DNA of 64,000 nucleotides from positions 18,329-82,328 of the forward strand of contig JAICYB010000008.1 of NCBI GenBank assembly GCA_025934435.1, read 5' to 3'. Position numbers and translations under genes: made by a program. Position 1 is the first letter of the stretch. Every line of letters starts with the position of its first letter. This DNA is from Actinomycetes bacterium. Lineage in GTDB: Bacteria; Actinomycetota; JAICYB01. The notes beneath the pieces are model-generated. The model had not been told where the DNA came from and searched no databases. It was given only the letters and a program-made list of their open reading frames with translations. Shown one piece after another: positions 43,748-52,358 of the stretch.

Positions 43748-45577
43748 GTGCCCCGTCTGTCCGTCGTCTCGCCGATGCAGGGAACGGTCGTTCGCGTGGT
43801 CGCGAGCGAAGGCGAGAACGTCGCCGGCGGACGCGCCGTCGTCGTCATCGAGTCGATGAAGATGGAGCACGACATCGTTGCTCCGTCCGGCGGCATCGTT
43901 CGGCGGCTACTCGTAGCTGAGGGCGCGACGGTGAACGAAGGCGAGCGTCTCTTCGTGATCGAGGCGTCCGAGCAGATGCAGGACGCCGCCCAGTCGGACG
44001 AAGCGGTCGATCTCGACGTGGTCCGCGCGGACCTCGCGGCAGTGCTCGAGCGGCACGCCGGAACGCTCGATGCCGCTCGTCCCGAGGCGGTCGAACGCCG
44101 GCGGAAGACCGCGCAACGAACGGCGCGCGAGAACGTCGAGGACCTCGTCGACGACGGAAGCTTCGTCGAGTACGCACCACTGGTCATCGCCGCGCAACGC
44201 AGGCGGCGGAGCGTTGACGATCTGATCGCGCGAACGCCGGGCGACGGCATGGTCTGCGGCCTCGCGCGTATCAACGGACACCTCTTCGGCGACGACGCTT
44301 CGCGTTGCGTTGTGATGAGCTACGACTACACCGTGCTCGCCGGGACCCAGGGCATGCAGAACCACCGCAAGAAGGACCGCATGTTCGAGCTCGCCGCGCA
44401 GCACCGACTCCCGCTCGTTATCTGCACGGAAGGCGGCGGCGGGCGACCCGGCGATACCGACGGCAGCGGCGTCGCGGGGCTCGACGTGATGGCGTTCAAC
44501 CTCTTCGCGAAGCTGTCGGGACTCGTCCCCCTGGTGGGGATCAATTCCGGACGATGCTTCGCCGGCAATGCGGCGCTGCTCGGTTGCTGCGACGTCGTCA
44601 TCGCGACGCGCAACTCGACGATCGGCATGGGCGGTCCGGCCATGATCGAGGGCGGTGGGCTCGGCGTCGTGACGCCGGACGAGGTCGGACCGGTGGACGT
44701 CCAGGTTCCGAACGGCGTCGTCGACGTGCTGGTCGAGGACGAAGCCGAAGCGGTCGCCGTCGCGAAGCGGTACCTCTCGTACTTCCAGGGGAGCGTCGAG
44801 GAGTGGACGTGCGCCGATCAGCGCCTGCTGCGGCAGGCGATCCCCGAGAACCGGTTGAAGGCGTACGACGTGCGCGACGTGATCCCCGTTCTCGCGGACG
44901 AGGGGTCCGTCCTCGAGCTTCGCCGCGGGTTCGGGCTCGGCATGATCACAGCGCTGATCCGAGTCGAAGGCCGTCCGATCGGACTCGTCGCGAATAACCC
45001 CCAACATCTCGCCGGTGCCATCGATTCGGCGAACGCGGACAAGGCCGCGCGTTTCATGCAGCTCTGCGACGCGTTCGACATCCCGCTGCTGTTCCTGTGC
45101 GACACACCCGGCATCATGGTCGGGCCGGAGGTCGAGAAGACGGCGCTGGTTCGCCATGCGGCGCGGATGTTCGTCACCGGCGCGAACGTCACCGTGCCGA
45201 CGATGACGATCGTGCTGCGCAAGGCCTACGGGCTCGGAGCGCAGGCCATGGCGGCGGGAAGCTTCAAGGCGCCGGCGTTCGCCGTCTCGTGGCCGACGGG
45301 CGAGTTCGGCGGGATGGGACTCGAAGGCGCCGTGAAGCTCGGCTTCCGCAAGGAGCTCGAGGCGATCGAAGACCCGGACGAGCGCGAGCGCACGTTCCGG
45401 CAGATGGTCGAGGCGTCCTACGAACGCGGGAAGGCGCTCAACACCGCGTCGCACTTCGAGATCGACGACGTGATCGATCCGGCCGAGTCACGCCGGTGGA
45501 TCGTGTCGACGCTGCGCTCGATGCCGCCGCCGGCGCCGCGCACGGGCAAGAAGCGCACGAACATCGACACCTGGTGA
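43748..45577 (+). CDS. Biotin carboxyl carrier domain fused to acyl-CoA carboxyltransferase
   Basis: 609 residues. Residues 1-75 are a biotinyl domain with VVIESMKMEHDIVAP (biotin Lys about 38). After a helical linker comes a carboxyltransferase (PccB/AccD5-like, about 110-590) with CTEGGGGRPGDTDGS, GNAALLGCCDVVIAT and FLCDTPGIMVGPEVE. It should move CO2 from biotin to an acyl-CoA (acetyl-, propionyl- or other). No biotin carboxylase is encoded nearby, so that subunit must come from elsewhere. Carrier-first fusion to CT is less common than carrier fused to biotin carboxylase. The GTG start is leaderless; the long frame upstream is a shadow. Confidence 0.88.
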   Translation: MPRLSVVSPMQGTVVRVVASEGENVAGGRAVVVIESMKMEHDIVAPSGGIVRRLLVAEGATVNEGERLFVIEASEQMQDAAQSDEAVDLDVVRADLAAVLERHAGTLDAARPEAVERRRKTAQRTARENVEDLVDDGSFVEYAPLVIAAQRRRRSVDDLIARTPGDGMVCGLARINGHLFGDDASRCVVMSYDYTVLAGTQGMQNHRKKDRMFELAAQHRLPLVICTEGGGGRPGDTDGSGVAGLDVMAFNLFAKLSGLVPLVGINSGRCFAGNAALLGCCDVVIATRNSTIGMGGPAMIEGGGLGVVTPDEVGPVDVQVPNGVVDVLVEDEAEAVAVAKRYLSYFQGSVEEWTCADQRLLRQAIPENRLKAYDVRDVIPVLADEGSVLELRRGFGLGMITALIRVEGRPIGLVANNPQHLAGAIDSANADKAARFMQLCDAFDIPLLFLCDTPGIMVGPEVEKTALVRHAARMFVTGANVTVPTMTIVLRKAYGLGAQAMAAGSFKAPAFAVSWPTGEFGGMGLEGAVKLGFRKELEAIEDPDERERTFRQMVEASYERGKALNTASHFEIDDVIDPAESRRWIVSTLRSMPPPAPRTGKKRTNIDTW

Positions 45578-45580
45578 GCC

Positions 45581-47449
45581 TCACGCTTCGGCAAGGACGA
45601 TGACCTTGTCGCGTTCGTCGAACGTGATCGGCTCGGACTTGTCGGGATTCACGACGACGCCGTAGGCAGCGCTCGCGTCGTTCGACTGCGACGTCTTCCG
45701 GTAGCCGATCGCCGTCTCACCGCGACGCTTCGCCGCTTCGACGACCGTGTAGAAGTCGACGGACGTCCCCGTCGACACGTAGCGCGTCGCCGGCTTGAGG
45801 TAGACCTCCGAACCGTCGGCATCGAAGAGATCGGAGAACACTGAGCTCAGGTGCTTGTTCTCGGACACCTGCGCCATCATCAGGCTCACGAGCCGGTCGC
45901 TCACGATGAAATCGTCGGCCTTCGCGACCTCGGCGAGCGTTCGGTTACGGACGTCCACCATCTCGGTCGTGATGGAGAAGGACGCGCCGTTCTTCGTCGC
46001 GATATCGCGAAGGTGCAACAGCGTGATCAGCGTGCGCGCATCGGCCCGCTGCGCTTCTTCGGTATCGAACGCGCTGAGGATGATGACGTGATCGAAGGAC
46101 GACACGCCGAGTCGGTCGAGTGTCCTGCGATCGGTCGCGTCGCCGGTGACGACGTCGAGCTTCGTCCGTTTGAGAGGAAGGTCGATCGCGGCATCGGTGA
46201 CGACGGTGACGCTCGAGTTGTCCGGCACGTAGTTGTCGAGCTCGGTGATCACCTGAGCGGCTCGACGGTTCCATCCGAGGACGAGCGTTCGTTCGGATGG
46301 AGGAGGCGTATCCGAGTTCGAGCGGATCGCGTCGACGTTGACGTCGGACGAACCACCGAGGCGGATGGTGTCGTCGTCCTCCGAGATCACGATGAGCTCG
46401 TCGGAAGCCGCGATCGGCGTCTCCATCGGCGGATTCAGCTTCGACGAGCCGTTATGGATGCCGATGAGGGCGGAATCGCGGAAGGCCGCGAGTGCGTCGC
46501 CGTAGGTCTTGCCGACGAGGGACGGCTCCTTCGCGAAGTAGATCTCGTCTCCGTCGAAGTCGAGGAGCTCGGTGTAGACGATGGACAAACCGGACTGGCG
46601 GCACGTCTGTGCGGTGATCCTCGAGATGAGATCGTCGACCAGTACCAGCTCGACTTCGTCCTTGCCGATGATCCTCGCGACGTCGGCATTGTCGGGATCT
46701 CGGATCTGCGCGACGACGTGGTACGGCTCCGTCCGGCGATTCGGGTCGTTCACGATCGCGAGGAGCGACTTCAGCACGTCGGGGTCCGGGTCGTCGACGT
46801 CGGGTGAGAGGACGATGACCGAACGTGCCTGCTGCACGCCGGCGATGTCGATCTCGTCGAGGTCGGTTGGGTCGCCACGGCGGCAGACGACGCGCGTACG
46901 ACGCGGGGTACCGATGCGTTCCCGGATCTCGTCCTCCATCTCGACCTTGTCGCGGTCGGCGAGGATGACGATGAGCGAGCGTCGCTTGTTGGCGTTCGCG
47001 GTGATGATCTCGGACAGGATCGTGTAGATCTCCTGCGACCAGCCGAGGATCACCGTGTGGCCGTGTTCGATGACGCGCGAGCGCCCCTTGCGGAGCTGCT
47101 CGAGCTTCGCTTCGAGACCCGTCGACAGCACACCGATGAGGGCGCTCAGGATGAAGATCCCGCCTATCGTCACGGCCATCATCGACGCGAGGAACAGGAC
47201 GGAGCCGGTGTCACCCGCGACGGTTCCCGAGTCGAGCGAACGGAGGACGTTGCCCCACAGCACGTGTCCGAAGCCGTGCGGCTGCCCCTTCGGCACCGCT
47301 CCCGTCACCCGGACGAGCACGGCGAAGACGACGACGATCGCGAGGGAAACGATGAAGAGTCCGAAGATCAGCGCGGGCGTACCGCGGGACATGAAGTTGT
47401 CGAAGCGGTAGCGGGCGCGCTCCCGCAAGCCCGGTCGTTTCATTCCCAT
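45581..47449 (-). CDS. CASTOR/POLLUX-like putative ion channel
   Basis: 622 residues. Two membrane helices (about 28-50 and 88-110) flank a short extracellular pore-like loop. They are followed by two RCK/NAD-binding-type modules (HTVILGWSQEIYTIL and RTLVLGWNRRAAQVI), the pattern of CASTOR/POLLUX/SYM8 channels of plants and their actinobacterial homologues. It is probably a cation channel gated by a soluble ligand. A -10 TACACT (complement of 47472-47477) gives a leader of about 20 nt. It is divergent from yceI. Confidence 0.85.
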   Translation of the reverse strand: MGMKRPGLRERARYRFDNFMSRGTPALIFGLFIVSLAIVVVFAVLVRVTGAVPKGQPHGFGHVLWGNVLRSLDSGTVAGDTGSVLFLASMMAVTIGGIFILSALIGVLSTGLEAKLEQLRKGRSRVIEHGHTVILGWSQEIYTILSEIITANANKRRSLIVILADRDKVEMEDEIRERIGTPRRTRVVCRRGDPTDLDEIDIAGVQQARSVIVLSPDVDDPDPDVLKSLLAIVNDPNRRTEPYHVVAQIRDPDNADVARIIGKDEVELVLVDDLISRITAQTCRQSGLSIVYTELLDFDGDEIYFAKEPSLVGKTYGDALAAFRDSALIGIHNGSSKLNPPMETPIAASDELIVISEDDDTIRLGGSSDVNVDAIRSNSDTPPPSERTLVLGWNRRAAQVITELDNYVPDNSSVTVVTDAAIDLPLKRTKLDVVTGDATDRRTLDRLGVSSFDHVIILSAFDTEEAQRADARTLITLLHLRDIATKNGASFSITTEMVDVRNRTLAEVAKADDFIVSDRLVSLMMAQVSENKHLSSVFSDLFDADGSEVYLKPATRYVSTGTSVDFYTVVEAAKRRGETAIGYRKTSQSNDASAAYGVVVNPDKSEPITFDERDKVIVLAEA

Positions 47450-47513
47450 CCCTTCACCCGGCGAGGCTGCGAGTGTACCCGCGTTTTCTCATCCGTCCTT
47501 CAGGAGGCTCCCG

Positions 47514-47548
47514 TAGAGTTCTCCGCGTCTATCTGACCAACCCGGAGG
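47514..47548 (+). promoter_or_regulatory. -10 box and Shine-Dalgarno of the yceI gene
   Basis: TAGAGT (47514-47519) is followed by a leader of about 30 nt with GGAGG at 47544-47548, 7 nt before ATG 47556. This is one of the few genes here with a classical leader, a useful contrast with the leaderless set. Confidence 0.5.
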
Positions 47549-47555
47549 AATACGG

Positions 47556-48233
47556 ATGAAGGTGAAGCACGCGCTGTTGATCGCCTTGGCCGCGGTCGTC
47601 GTCCTCGCCGTCGGCGGCCCGTTCGTCTACATCCACTTCATCGAAGGCAAGGCCCCGGCGAAGCTCTCGCTGTCATCGTCGTCAAGTGCCCCGTCCTCGT
47701 CCAAGGGCGGCGTCGACGGCACGTGGAAGATCTCGAGCGGCTCGGTCGCGGGATACCGGGTCCACGAGATCCTGTTCGGCCAAACCAACACCGCGGTCGG
47801 ACGCACCGATGCGATCACCGGATCGCTCACCGTGAAGGGAACGCAAGTGACGGCAGCGTCCTTCAACGTGGACATGACGAAGGTCACGAGCGACAAGCCG
47901 ATGCGCGATCACCAGTTCCAAGGACGGATCATGCAGACGTCGACCTACCCGACGTCATCGTTCACGCTGACGTCGCCGATCACGTTCGGCTCCGTCCCGC
48001 CGCAGAACGCCGTTCAGACGAAGATGGCGACCGGAAAGCTCACGATGCACGGCGTCACGAAGACCGTGACCTTCACGCTGAAATGCGAGCGAACGTCGAA
48101 CGGGGTCGCGCAGGTCAACGGATCGATCCCGATCGTCTTCGCCGACTACAACATCGCGAACCCGAGCTTCGGCCCCGTCTCGACGGACGACCACGGCGTC
48201 CTCGAATTCACCCTCAACCTTTCGCACGCGTAG
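47556..48233 (+). CDS. YceI-family lipid-binding-like secreted or anchored protein
   Basis: 225 residues. An N-terminal membrane anchor/signal (HALLIALAAVVVLAVGGPFVYI) and a Ser-rich linker precede the YceI beta-barrel (GTWKISSGSVAGYRVHEILF, KGTQVTAASFNVDM, FQGRIMQTSTYPTSSFTLT). YceI lipocalin-like barrels bind isoprenoid or other lipids; the role outside a few cases is unknown. Strong GGAGG Shine-Dalgarno. It is 10 bp upstream of the nitroreductase, likely one operon. Confidence 0.9.
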   Translation: MKVKHALLIALAAVVVLAVGGPFVYIHFIEGKAPAKLSLSSSSSAPSSSKGGVDGTWKISSGSVAGYRVHEILFGQTNTAVGRTDAITGSLTVKGTQVTAASFNVDMTKVTSDKPMRDHQFQGRIMQTSTYPTSSFTLTSPITFGSVPPQNAVQTKMATGKLTMHGVTKTVTFTLKCERTSNGVAQVNGSIPIVFADYNIANPSFGPVSTDDHGVLEFTLNLSHA

Positions 48234-48243
48234 GCTCGGGGCG

Positions 48244-48762
48244 ATGGAGACATGGGACGCGATCCGCGCACGGCGTAACGTCCGGCAGTACACGGACGAA
48301 CCGATCCCGGACGAAGCCCTGGAGCGCATCCTCGAAGCCGCGCGGATATCGCCGTCGGGCGGCAACCAGCAGCGGTGGGACTTCGTCGTCGTCACCGACC
48401 GCCAGACGCTCAAGGAGCTCGCGAAGGTGTGGCCGCAGGGCGGTACGCACATCGCGTCGTCGGCCGCGACGGTCGTGCTCGTGCTGCCGGTCGAAGAAGA
48501 GCTTCGTCCTCGTTTGATCGACAACTACGACCTCGGGCAAGCGACGATGAACATGATGCTCGCGGCGGCCGATCTCGGGATCGGATCGGGACACTCCGCG
48601 GCGACGGAGCAGGATCTCGCCCGGAAGCTGCTCGGCTTGCCACAGGATCGCTACGTCGCGTACATGATCGGGTTCGGCTACCCGGCCGATCGTCCGCTGA
48701 AGCCGCTGAAGAAGCCGAACCGCCGCGACTTCGACGACGTCATCCACCGCGAACGCTGGTAG
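48244..48762 (+). CDS. Nitroreductase-family flavoprotein
   Basis: 172 residues, the compact FMN-dependent nitroreductase fold. FMN-binding RARRNVRQYTDEPIP, ARISPSGGNQQRWDFVVV and the C-terminal AYMIGFGYPADRPLKPLKKP are visible. It reduces unknown nitro, quinone or flavin substrates with NAD(P)H, probably as a dimer. Its stop codon TAG lies inside the first base pairs of the tandem hairpin repeats that follow. Confidence 0.9.
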   Translation: METWDAIRARRNVRQYTDEPIPDEALERILEAARISPSGGNQQRWDFVVVTDRQTLKELAKVWPQGGTHIASSAATVVLVLPVEEELRPRLIDNYDLGQATMNMMLAAADLGIGSGHSAATEQDLARKLLGLPQDRYVAYMIGFGYPADRPLKPLKKPNRRDFDDVIHRERW

Positions 48763-48917
48763 ATCTTTCCGGGGGGAGTGCGGGGGTGTGTTGCCCGCCC
48801 CCCGCATCCGATTAGATCTTTCCGGGGGGAGTGCGGGGGGTGTGTTGCCCGCCCACGCATCCGATTAGATCTTTCCGGGGGGAGTGCGGGGGGCGCTGTT
48901 CGCCCCCCGCATCCGAT
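48761..48917. repeat. Three tandem 53-bp hairpin repeats next to tmRNA
   Basis: Units start at 48761, 48814 and 48867 with the same 16-base opening AGATCTTTCCGGGGGG and a close match throughout. Each holds an inverted repeat of the form GCGGGGGG / CCCCCCGC; the third is perfect (GCGGGGGGCG-CTGTT-CGCCCCCCGC). The array begins inside the nitroreductase stop codon and ends at the tmRNA 3' CCA. On the tmRNA strand it could act as a triple terminator or 3' processing signal. Confidence 0.85.
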
Positions 48918-49268
48918 GGTGGAGGTGGGGGGGAGTCGAACCCCCCGTCCCAGAACGCCGTTGCGGGACTTCTCCGAGCGCAGCCCGTCTTCAGATCTCG
49001 GCCCCCGATCACCGACGGGCAGGTCCTCGGGGGCCCAGCCTCGGTGGTGTCCTCCCGACGGTCGAGGCGCCCCGCCGGGAGCGATCCTGCTGGTTGACGC
49101 CGGGTCCGGAGCCGCAGGCTGCTCCGGCCGACGGTCGCTTAGCTAACTAAGCGGCGAGTGCCAGGTTGTTGTCGGCACTTATAGCGTTTCCGGTTTTAAC
49201 GAGGTAACCGGAACCTCGGCTCGCTTCTCCCGCGTCGGAATCGTCCCGGTCGAAACCAAGTCACCCCC
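48917..49268 (-). ncRNA. ssrA: Transfer-messenger RNA
   Basis: 352 nt on the minus strand. The 5' end GGGGGTG pairs with CACCTCC before the encoded ACCA, giving a tRNA-like acceptor with the G3-U70 pair that specifies alanine. GGTTTCGAC follows the 5' stem and a TTCGA T-loop closes six G-C pairs near the 3' end. The tag ORF (49176-49147) reads GCC GAC AAC AAC CTG GCA CTC GCC GCT TAG, that is ADNNLALAA, with A at -4 as expected. The tag is short for an actinobacterium but ends in the normal ALAA degron. SmpB is at 37035. Confidence 0.96.
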
Positions 49269-49280
49269 GACGTATTGCAA

Positions 49281-51308
49281 CTACGAGTGTAGTCCGAGCT
49301 GCTGCTTGAGGAAGGTGAATTCCAGGGCGTTCATGAACGCGTGCTGCTCGCTGTCGGCCGCGCCGCCGTGCCCGCCTTCGATGTTCTCGTAGTAGCGGAC
49401 GTCGTGCCCTTGGCTCTCCATGAGCGCCATCATCTTGCGCGCATGCCCCGGATGGACGCGGTCGTCACGGGTCGACGTCGTGAACAGGACCGGGGGATAG
49501 GTCCGGTCCGCGGACATGTTGTGGTAGGGCGAGAACGCTTCCAGGAACGCCCAGTCCTCGGGCTTGTCCGGGTCGCCGTACTCGGCCATCCACGATGCGC
49601 CGGCGAGGAGCTTGTTGTAGCGCTGCATGTCGAGCAGTGGCACCTGACAGACGATCGCGCCGAAGAGGTCGGGGTAGGTCGTGAGCATGTTCCCGACGAG
49701 GAGCCCGCCGTTGCTGCCGCCCATGCAGCCGAGCTGCTGCGCCGTTGTGATGCCGCGGGCGATCAGATCCTGCGCGACGGCCGCGAAGTCTTCGTAGGCC
49801 TTGTTCCGGTTCTCACGGAGGGCGGCCTGGTGCCAGCGCGGGCCGTACTCGCCGCCGCCGCGGATGTTCGCTTCGACGAAGACGCCGCCGGATTGGAGCC
49901 ACGCGCGTCCGGTCAGAGCGACGTAGGACGGAAGCAGCGGAACCTCGAAGCCGCCGTACCCCGTCAGGAGCGTCGGCAGCGTTCCGTCCTGCTCGGATGG
50001 GCCGACGACGAAGTACGGGATCTTCGTGCCGTCCGCACTCGTCGCGAAGTGCTGCGCGACGGACAGACCGCTCGCGTCGAAGAAGGCAGGTAACGACTTG
50101 ATCGGCTCGGGATCGGAGCCGATCGTTCCGATCCACATCGTGTCGGGTGACAGGAAGTCGGTCGTCTGCATCACGAACTCGTCCGTGTTGTCGGAGTCGA
50201 GCCCGCCGGCCACGACCGTCCCGATGGTCGGCGCGCCGCGGAGCGGCTCGCTCTTCCAGCCGCCTTCCGTCGGCGTGAGCACCGTCACTTCGTTCTTCAC
50301 GTCGCGCATCACGTTCAGCAGGAGGTGGTGCTTCGTCCGGCCGGCACCGACGAGCGATGTGTGTTCGTCCGGGGTGAACAGGACGTCGAACGAGCCGCGT
50401 CCGGCCATGAAGTCGTCGAAGTGAGTGACGAGGAGCGAACCGGCGGGATAGTCGCCCCATGGCTCGCGCGGTTCGACGAGCAGCCACTCGCGGTGCACGG
50501 TCTTGTTCGCGGAGTTCGGGACGTCCACCTTGCGCAACTCGTCCCCGTCGCGGAGGAAGAGCTCGTCGTTGTAAAAGGCGATCGTCCGCTGGACGAAGTC
50601 GCGTTCGTAACCGCGCGTCTGGTCGTGTCCGGCGCCGATGTACATGTCGTCTGCTTCACCTTCGTAGACGAGCTCGGCGGACTCGAGCGGCGTCCCGCGC
50701 TTCCACTGCTTCACGATCCGCGGATAGCCGGACGGTGTCAGCGTTCCTTCGCCGAAGTCCGTGAACACGTAGACGTTGTCGATGTCGATCCAGGCGAGCG
50801 CGCCCTTCGCTTCCGGTCGGACGAAGCCGCCTTCGACGAAGGATTTCGTCTCGAGGTCGAACTCGCGCGTGACATCCGCGTCGCTGCCGCCGCGCGAGAG
50901 CGAGACGAGGACGCGCTTGTACGGCTCACCTTCGGCGGGTTCGAGGTAGCTCGAACCGTGCCAAACCCAGGTCTCGTTCTCGGTGCGGTTGAGTTCGTCG
51001 ATATCCAGCAGGACGTCCCACTCCGGCTCGGACGTGCGATAGGACTCCGGTGTTGTCCGGCGCCACAGTCCTCGTGGGTTCGCTTCGTCCTGCCAGAAGT
51101 TGTAGTAGTGCTCGCCGTGCTTGCCGATGTAGGGGATCCGCTCGTGCGAATTCAGGATCGCGAGGAGATCCGTCCGAAGCGTCTCGAAGGACGGATCGGA
51201 ACCGAGCTCACGCTTCGTCGATTCGTTGCGCTCGCGCACCCAGGCGAGCGCATCTTCGCCTTCGACGTCTTCGAGCCAGAGGTATCGGTCAGTCACGCGC
51301 AGCGACAC
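49281..51308 (-). CDS. Prolyl oligopeptidase-family S9 serine peptidase
   Basis: 675 residues: N-terminal DRYLWLEDVEGEDALAWV, a beta-propeller, and a hydrolase domain with GGYGGFEVPLLPSY-like region, IRGGGEYGPRWHQAAL, nucleophile GGSNGG, Asp in TRDDRVHPGH and His in GGHGG. It cleaves short Pro-containing peptides in the family; no signal peptide. GTG 51308 or the in-frame GTG 51296 may start it. Its 5' end overlaps the upstream Cys-rich gene by 20 bp, so it is the third gene of an operon. It ends 13 bp before the tmRNA 5' end. Distinct in subfamily from the oligopeptidase B-like enzyme at 23137. Confidence 0.9.
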   Translation of the reverse strand: MSLRVTDRYLWLEDVEGEDALAWVRERNESTKRELGSDPSFETLRTDLLAILNSHERIPYIGKHGEHYYNFWQDEANPRGLWRRTTPESYRTSEPEWDVLLDIDELNRTENETWVWHGSSYLEPAEGEPYKRVLVSLSRGGSDADVTREFDLETKSFVEGGFVRPEAKGALAWIDIDNVYVFTDFGEGTLTPSGYPRIVKQWKRGTPLESAELVYEGEADDMYIGAGHDQTRGYERDFVQRTIAFYNDELFLRDGDELRKVDVPNSANKTVHREWLLVEPREPWGDYPAGSLLVTHFDDFMAGRGSFDVLFTPDEHTSLVGAGRTKHHLLLNVMRDVKNEVTVLTPTEGGWKSEPLRGAPTIGTVVAGGLDSDNTDEFVMQTTDFLSPDTMWIGTIGSDPEPIKSLPAFFDASGLSVAQHFATSADGTKIPYFVVGPSEQDGTLPTLLTGYGGFEVPLLPSYVALTGRAWLQSGGVFVEANIRGGGEYGPRWHQAALRENRNKAYEDFAAVAQDLIARGITTAQQLGCMGGSNGGLLVGNMLTTYPDLFGAIVCQVPLLDMQRYNKLLAGASWMAEYGDPDKPEDWAFLEAFSPYHNMSADRTYPPVLFTTSTRDDRVHPGHARKMMALMESQGHDVRYYENIEGGHGGAADSEQHAFMNALEFTFLKQQLGLHS

Positions 51309-51696
51309 CGTACACCGTGGCGAGGTGGCCTACCCGCCGGCCCCCGTACAGCGTGTGCGGGTACGCATACTGCGCACGCCATCCGGCCCGCGTTTCGACG
51401 ACCGTCCCCCAGAGGCGAACGGTGCCGATCACGACCGGTCGGACGCGACCGATCTTCCGCGCCCAGATGAGCGCGTCGGCGAGCGTCTTGTAGGCGTGGA
51501 CCCCGCAGCTGTGCACGGGGTTCGGGGCCTCGCCGCACGACGACTTCGCGAGACACGAGGCCCGGAAGGCCTCGTACGGCGTCCAGACCGTGGTGCCTCC
51601 GCAGAAGCCCGACGTGGGGCTCTCGAGGTGGCCGTCCGGCCCGTAGCCCCAGACCCGGTAGGCCTCGACCGGGACGGGAGAGTCGGGGACGATCAC
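51289..51696 (-). CDS. Conserved-looking Cys-rich protein of unknown function
   Basis: 135 residues with five cysteines (FCGG, SCLAK, SCGEA, HSCGVHAYK) and the segment GTVRLWGTVVETRAGWRAQYAYP, which looks like a real conserved domain seen in actinobacterial proteins of unknown role. GTG 51696 overlaps the upstream 44-residue ORF stop (GTGA), and the 3' end overlaps the S9 peptidase start. The cysteines could bind metal, but spacing fits no motif I know. Confidence 0.65.
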   Translation of the reverse strand: MIVPDSPVPVEAYRVWGYGPDGHLESPTSGFCGGTTVWTPYEAFRASCLAKSSCGEAPNPVHSCGVHAYKTLADALIWARKIGRVRPVVIGTVRLWGTVVETRAGWRAQYAYPHTLYGGRRVGHLATVYGVAARD

Positions 51697-51827
51697 GCCG
51701 GGACCGGCTCTTCGACCTCGACCGGTGCCTCGTCCGGGTCGAGAACCGGTTCGACCTCGGGCCGGCGCGGCACCGGGTTCTCGACCGGCTCGACGTGGAA
51801 TACGCGCTGCGGCTTCCCGATCTCCAT
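51693..51827 (-). CDS. 44-residue acidic Pro/Val-rich small protein
   Basis: ATG 51827 to TGA 51693, below normal ORF cut-offs. The product is built of P-V-E steps (FHVEPVENPVPRRPEVEPVL, then DPDEAPVEVEEPVPA), highly acidic and probably extended. AGGGTGGGG stands just before the ATG as Shine-Dalgarno. The stop overlaps the next gene start by GTGA, which supports it as a real first cistron. Function unknown; a tail for partner binding is a guess. Confidence 0.6.
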   Translation of the reverse strand: MEIGKPQRVFHVEPVENPVPRRPEVEPVLDPDEAPVEVEEPVPA

Positions 51828-51927
51828 CCCCACCCTGCCTTTCGTGCCTGATGCGCCGCCACTCCGTTACGGCGTGGCCGGTTCCGAAAGCTTAGCCCGG
51901 GGTACGGCCCTCGGTGGAGGTGAGTTC

Positions 51928-52353
51928 ATGCATGCCGTAGCACTCGCTGGACGGATCCTGTTCTCCCTGATGTTCGTGCACTCCGGGGTCAATCATTTCC
52001 GGAACCGCAGATATATGGCCGAGTACGCCGGCCAGATGGGCGTCCCGCAGCCGCACGCGAACGTCGTGGCATCGGGCGCCGTGATCTTCGTCGGAGCGCT
52101 CATGGTCATGGCTGGTGTATGGGGTGACGCCGGCGCGCTCGGATTGGCCGCGTTCCTCGTCGTCACCGCGATCCAGATGCACCCGTACTGGAAGATGCGC
52201 GACCCGCAGGCGAAGCAGACGAACCAGATCAACTTCTGGAAGAACATCTCGATGGCCGGCGGTGCGCTCGTGATCGCTGCGTGGTTCATGTGCGCGCCGA
52301 CCGCGCTCGCCGTGACGCGGCCGCTGCTCGCGCACTGGTTCAAGACGGGATAG
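51928..52353 (+). CDS. DoxX-family membrane protein
   Basis: 141 residues with four membrane helices and the DoxX/SURF4 pattern (GRILFSLMFVHSGVNHF, then VASGAVIFVGALMVMAGVW). A strong GGTGGAGGTGAG Shine-Dalgarno sets ATG 51928. In mycobacteria a DoxX protein joins a membrane oxidoreductase complex with SodA and SseA, but neither is here. It is 5 bp upstream of the Ser/Thr kinase gene and likely shares its mRNA. Confidence 0.88.
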   Translation: MHAVALAGRILFSLMFVHSGVNHFRNRRYMAEYAGQMGVPQPHANVVASGAVIFVGALMVMAGVWGDAGALGLAAFLVVTAIQMHPYWKMRDPQAKQTNQINFWKNISMAGGALVIAAWFMCAPTALAVTRPLLAHWFKTG

Positions 52354-52358
52354 CGAAG

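Noticed and set aside
48761..48917. CRISPR array
   Set aside because: The units are contiguous 53-bp direct repeats with no unique spacers and no cas genes; they are tandem hairpins.
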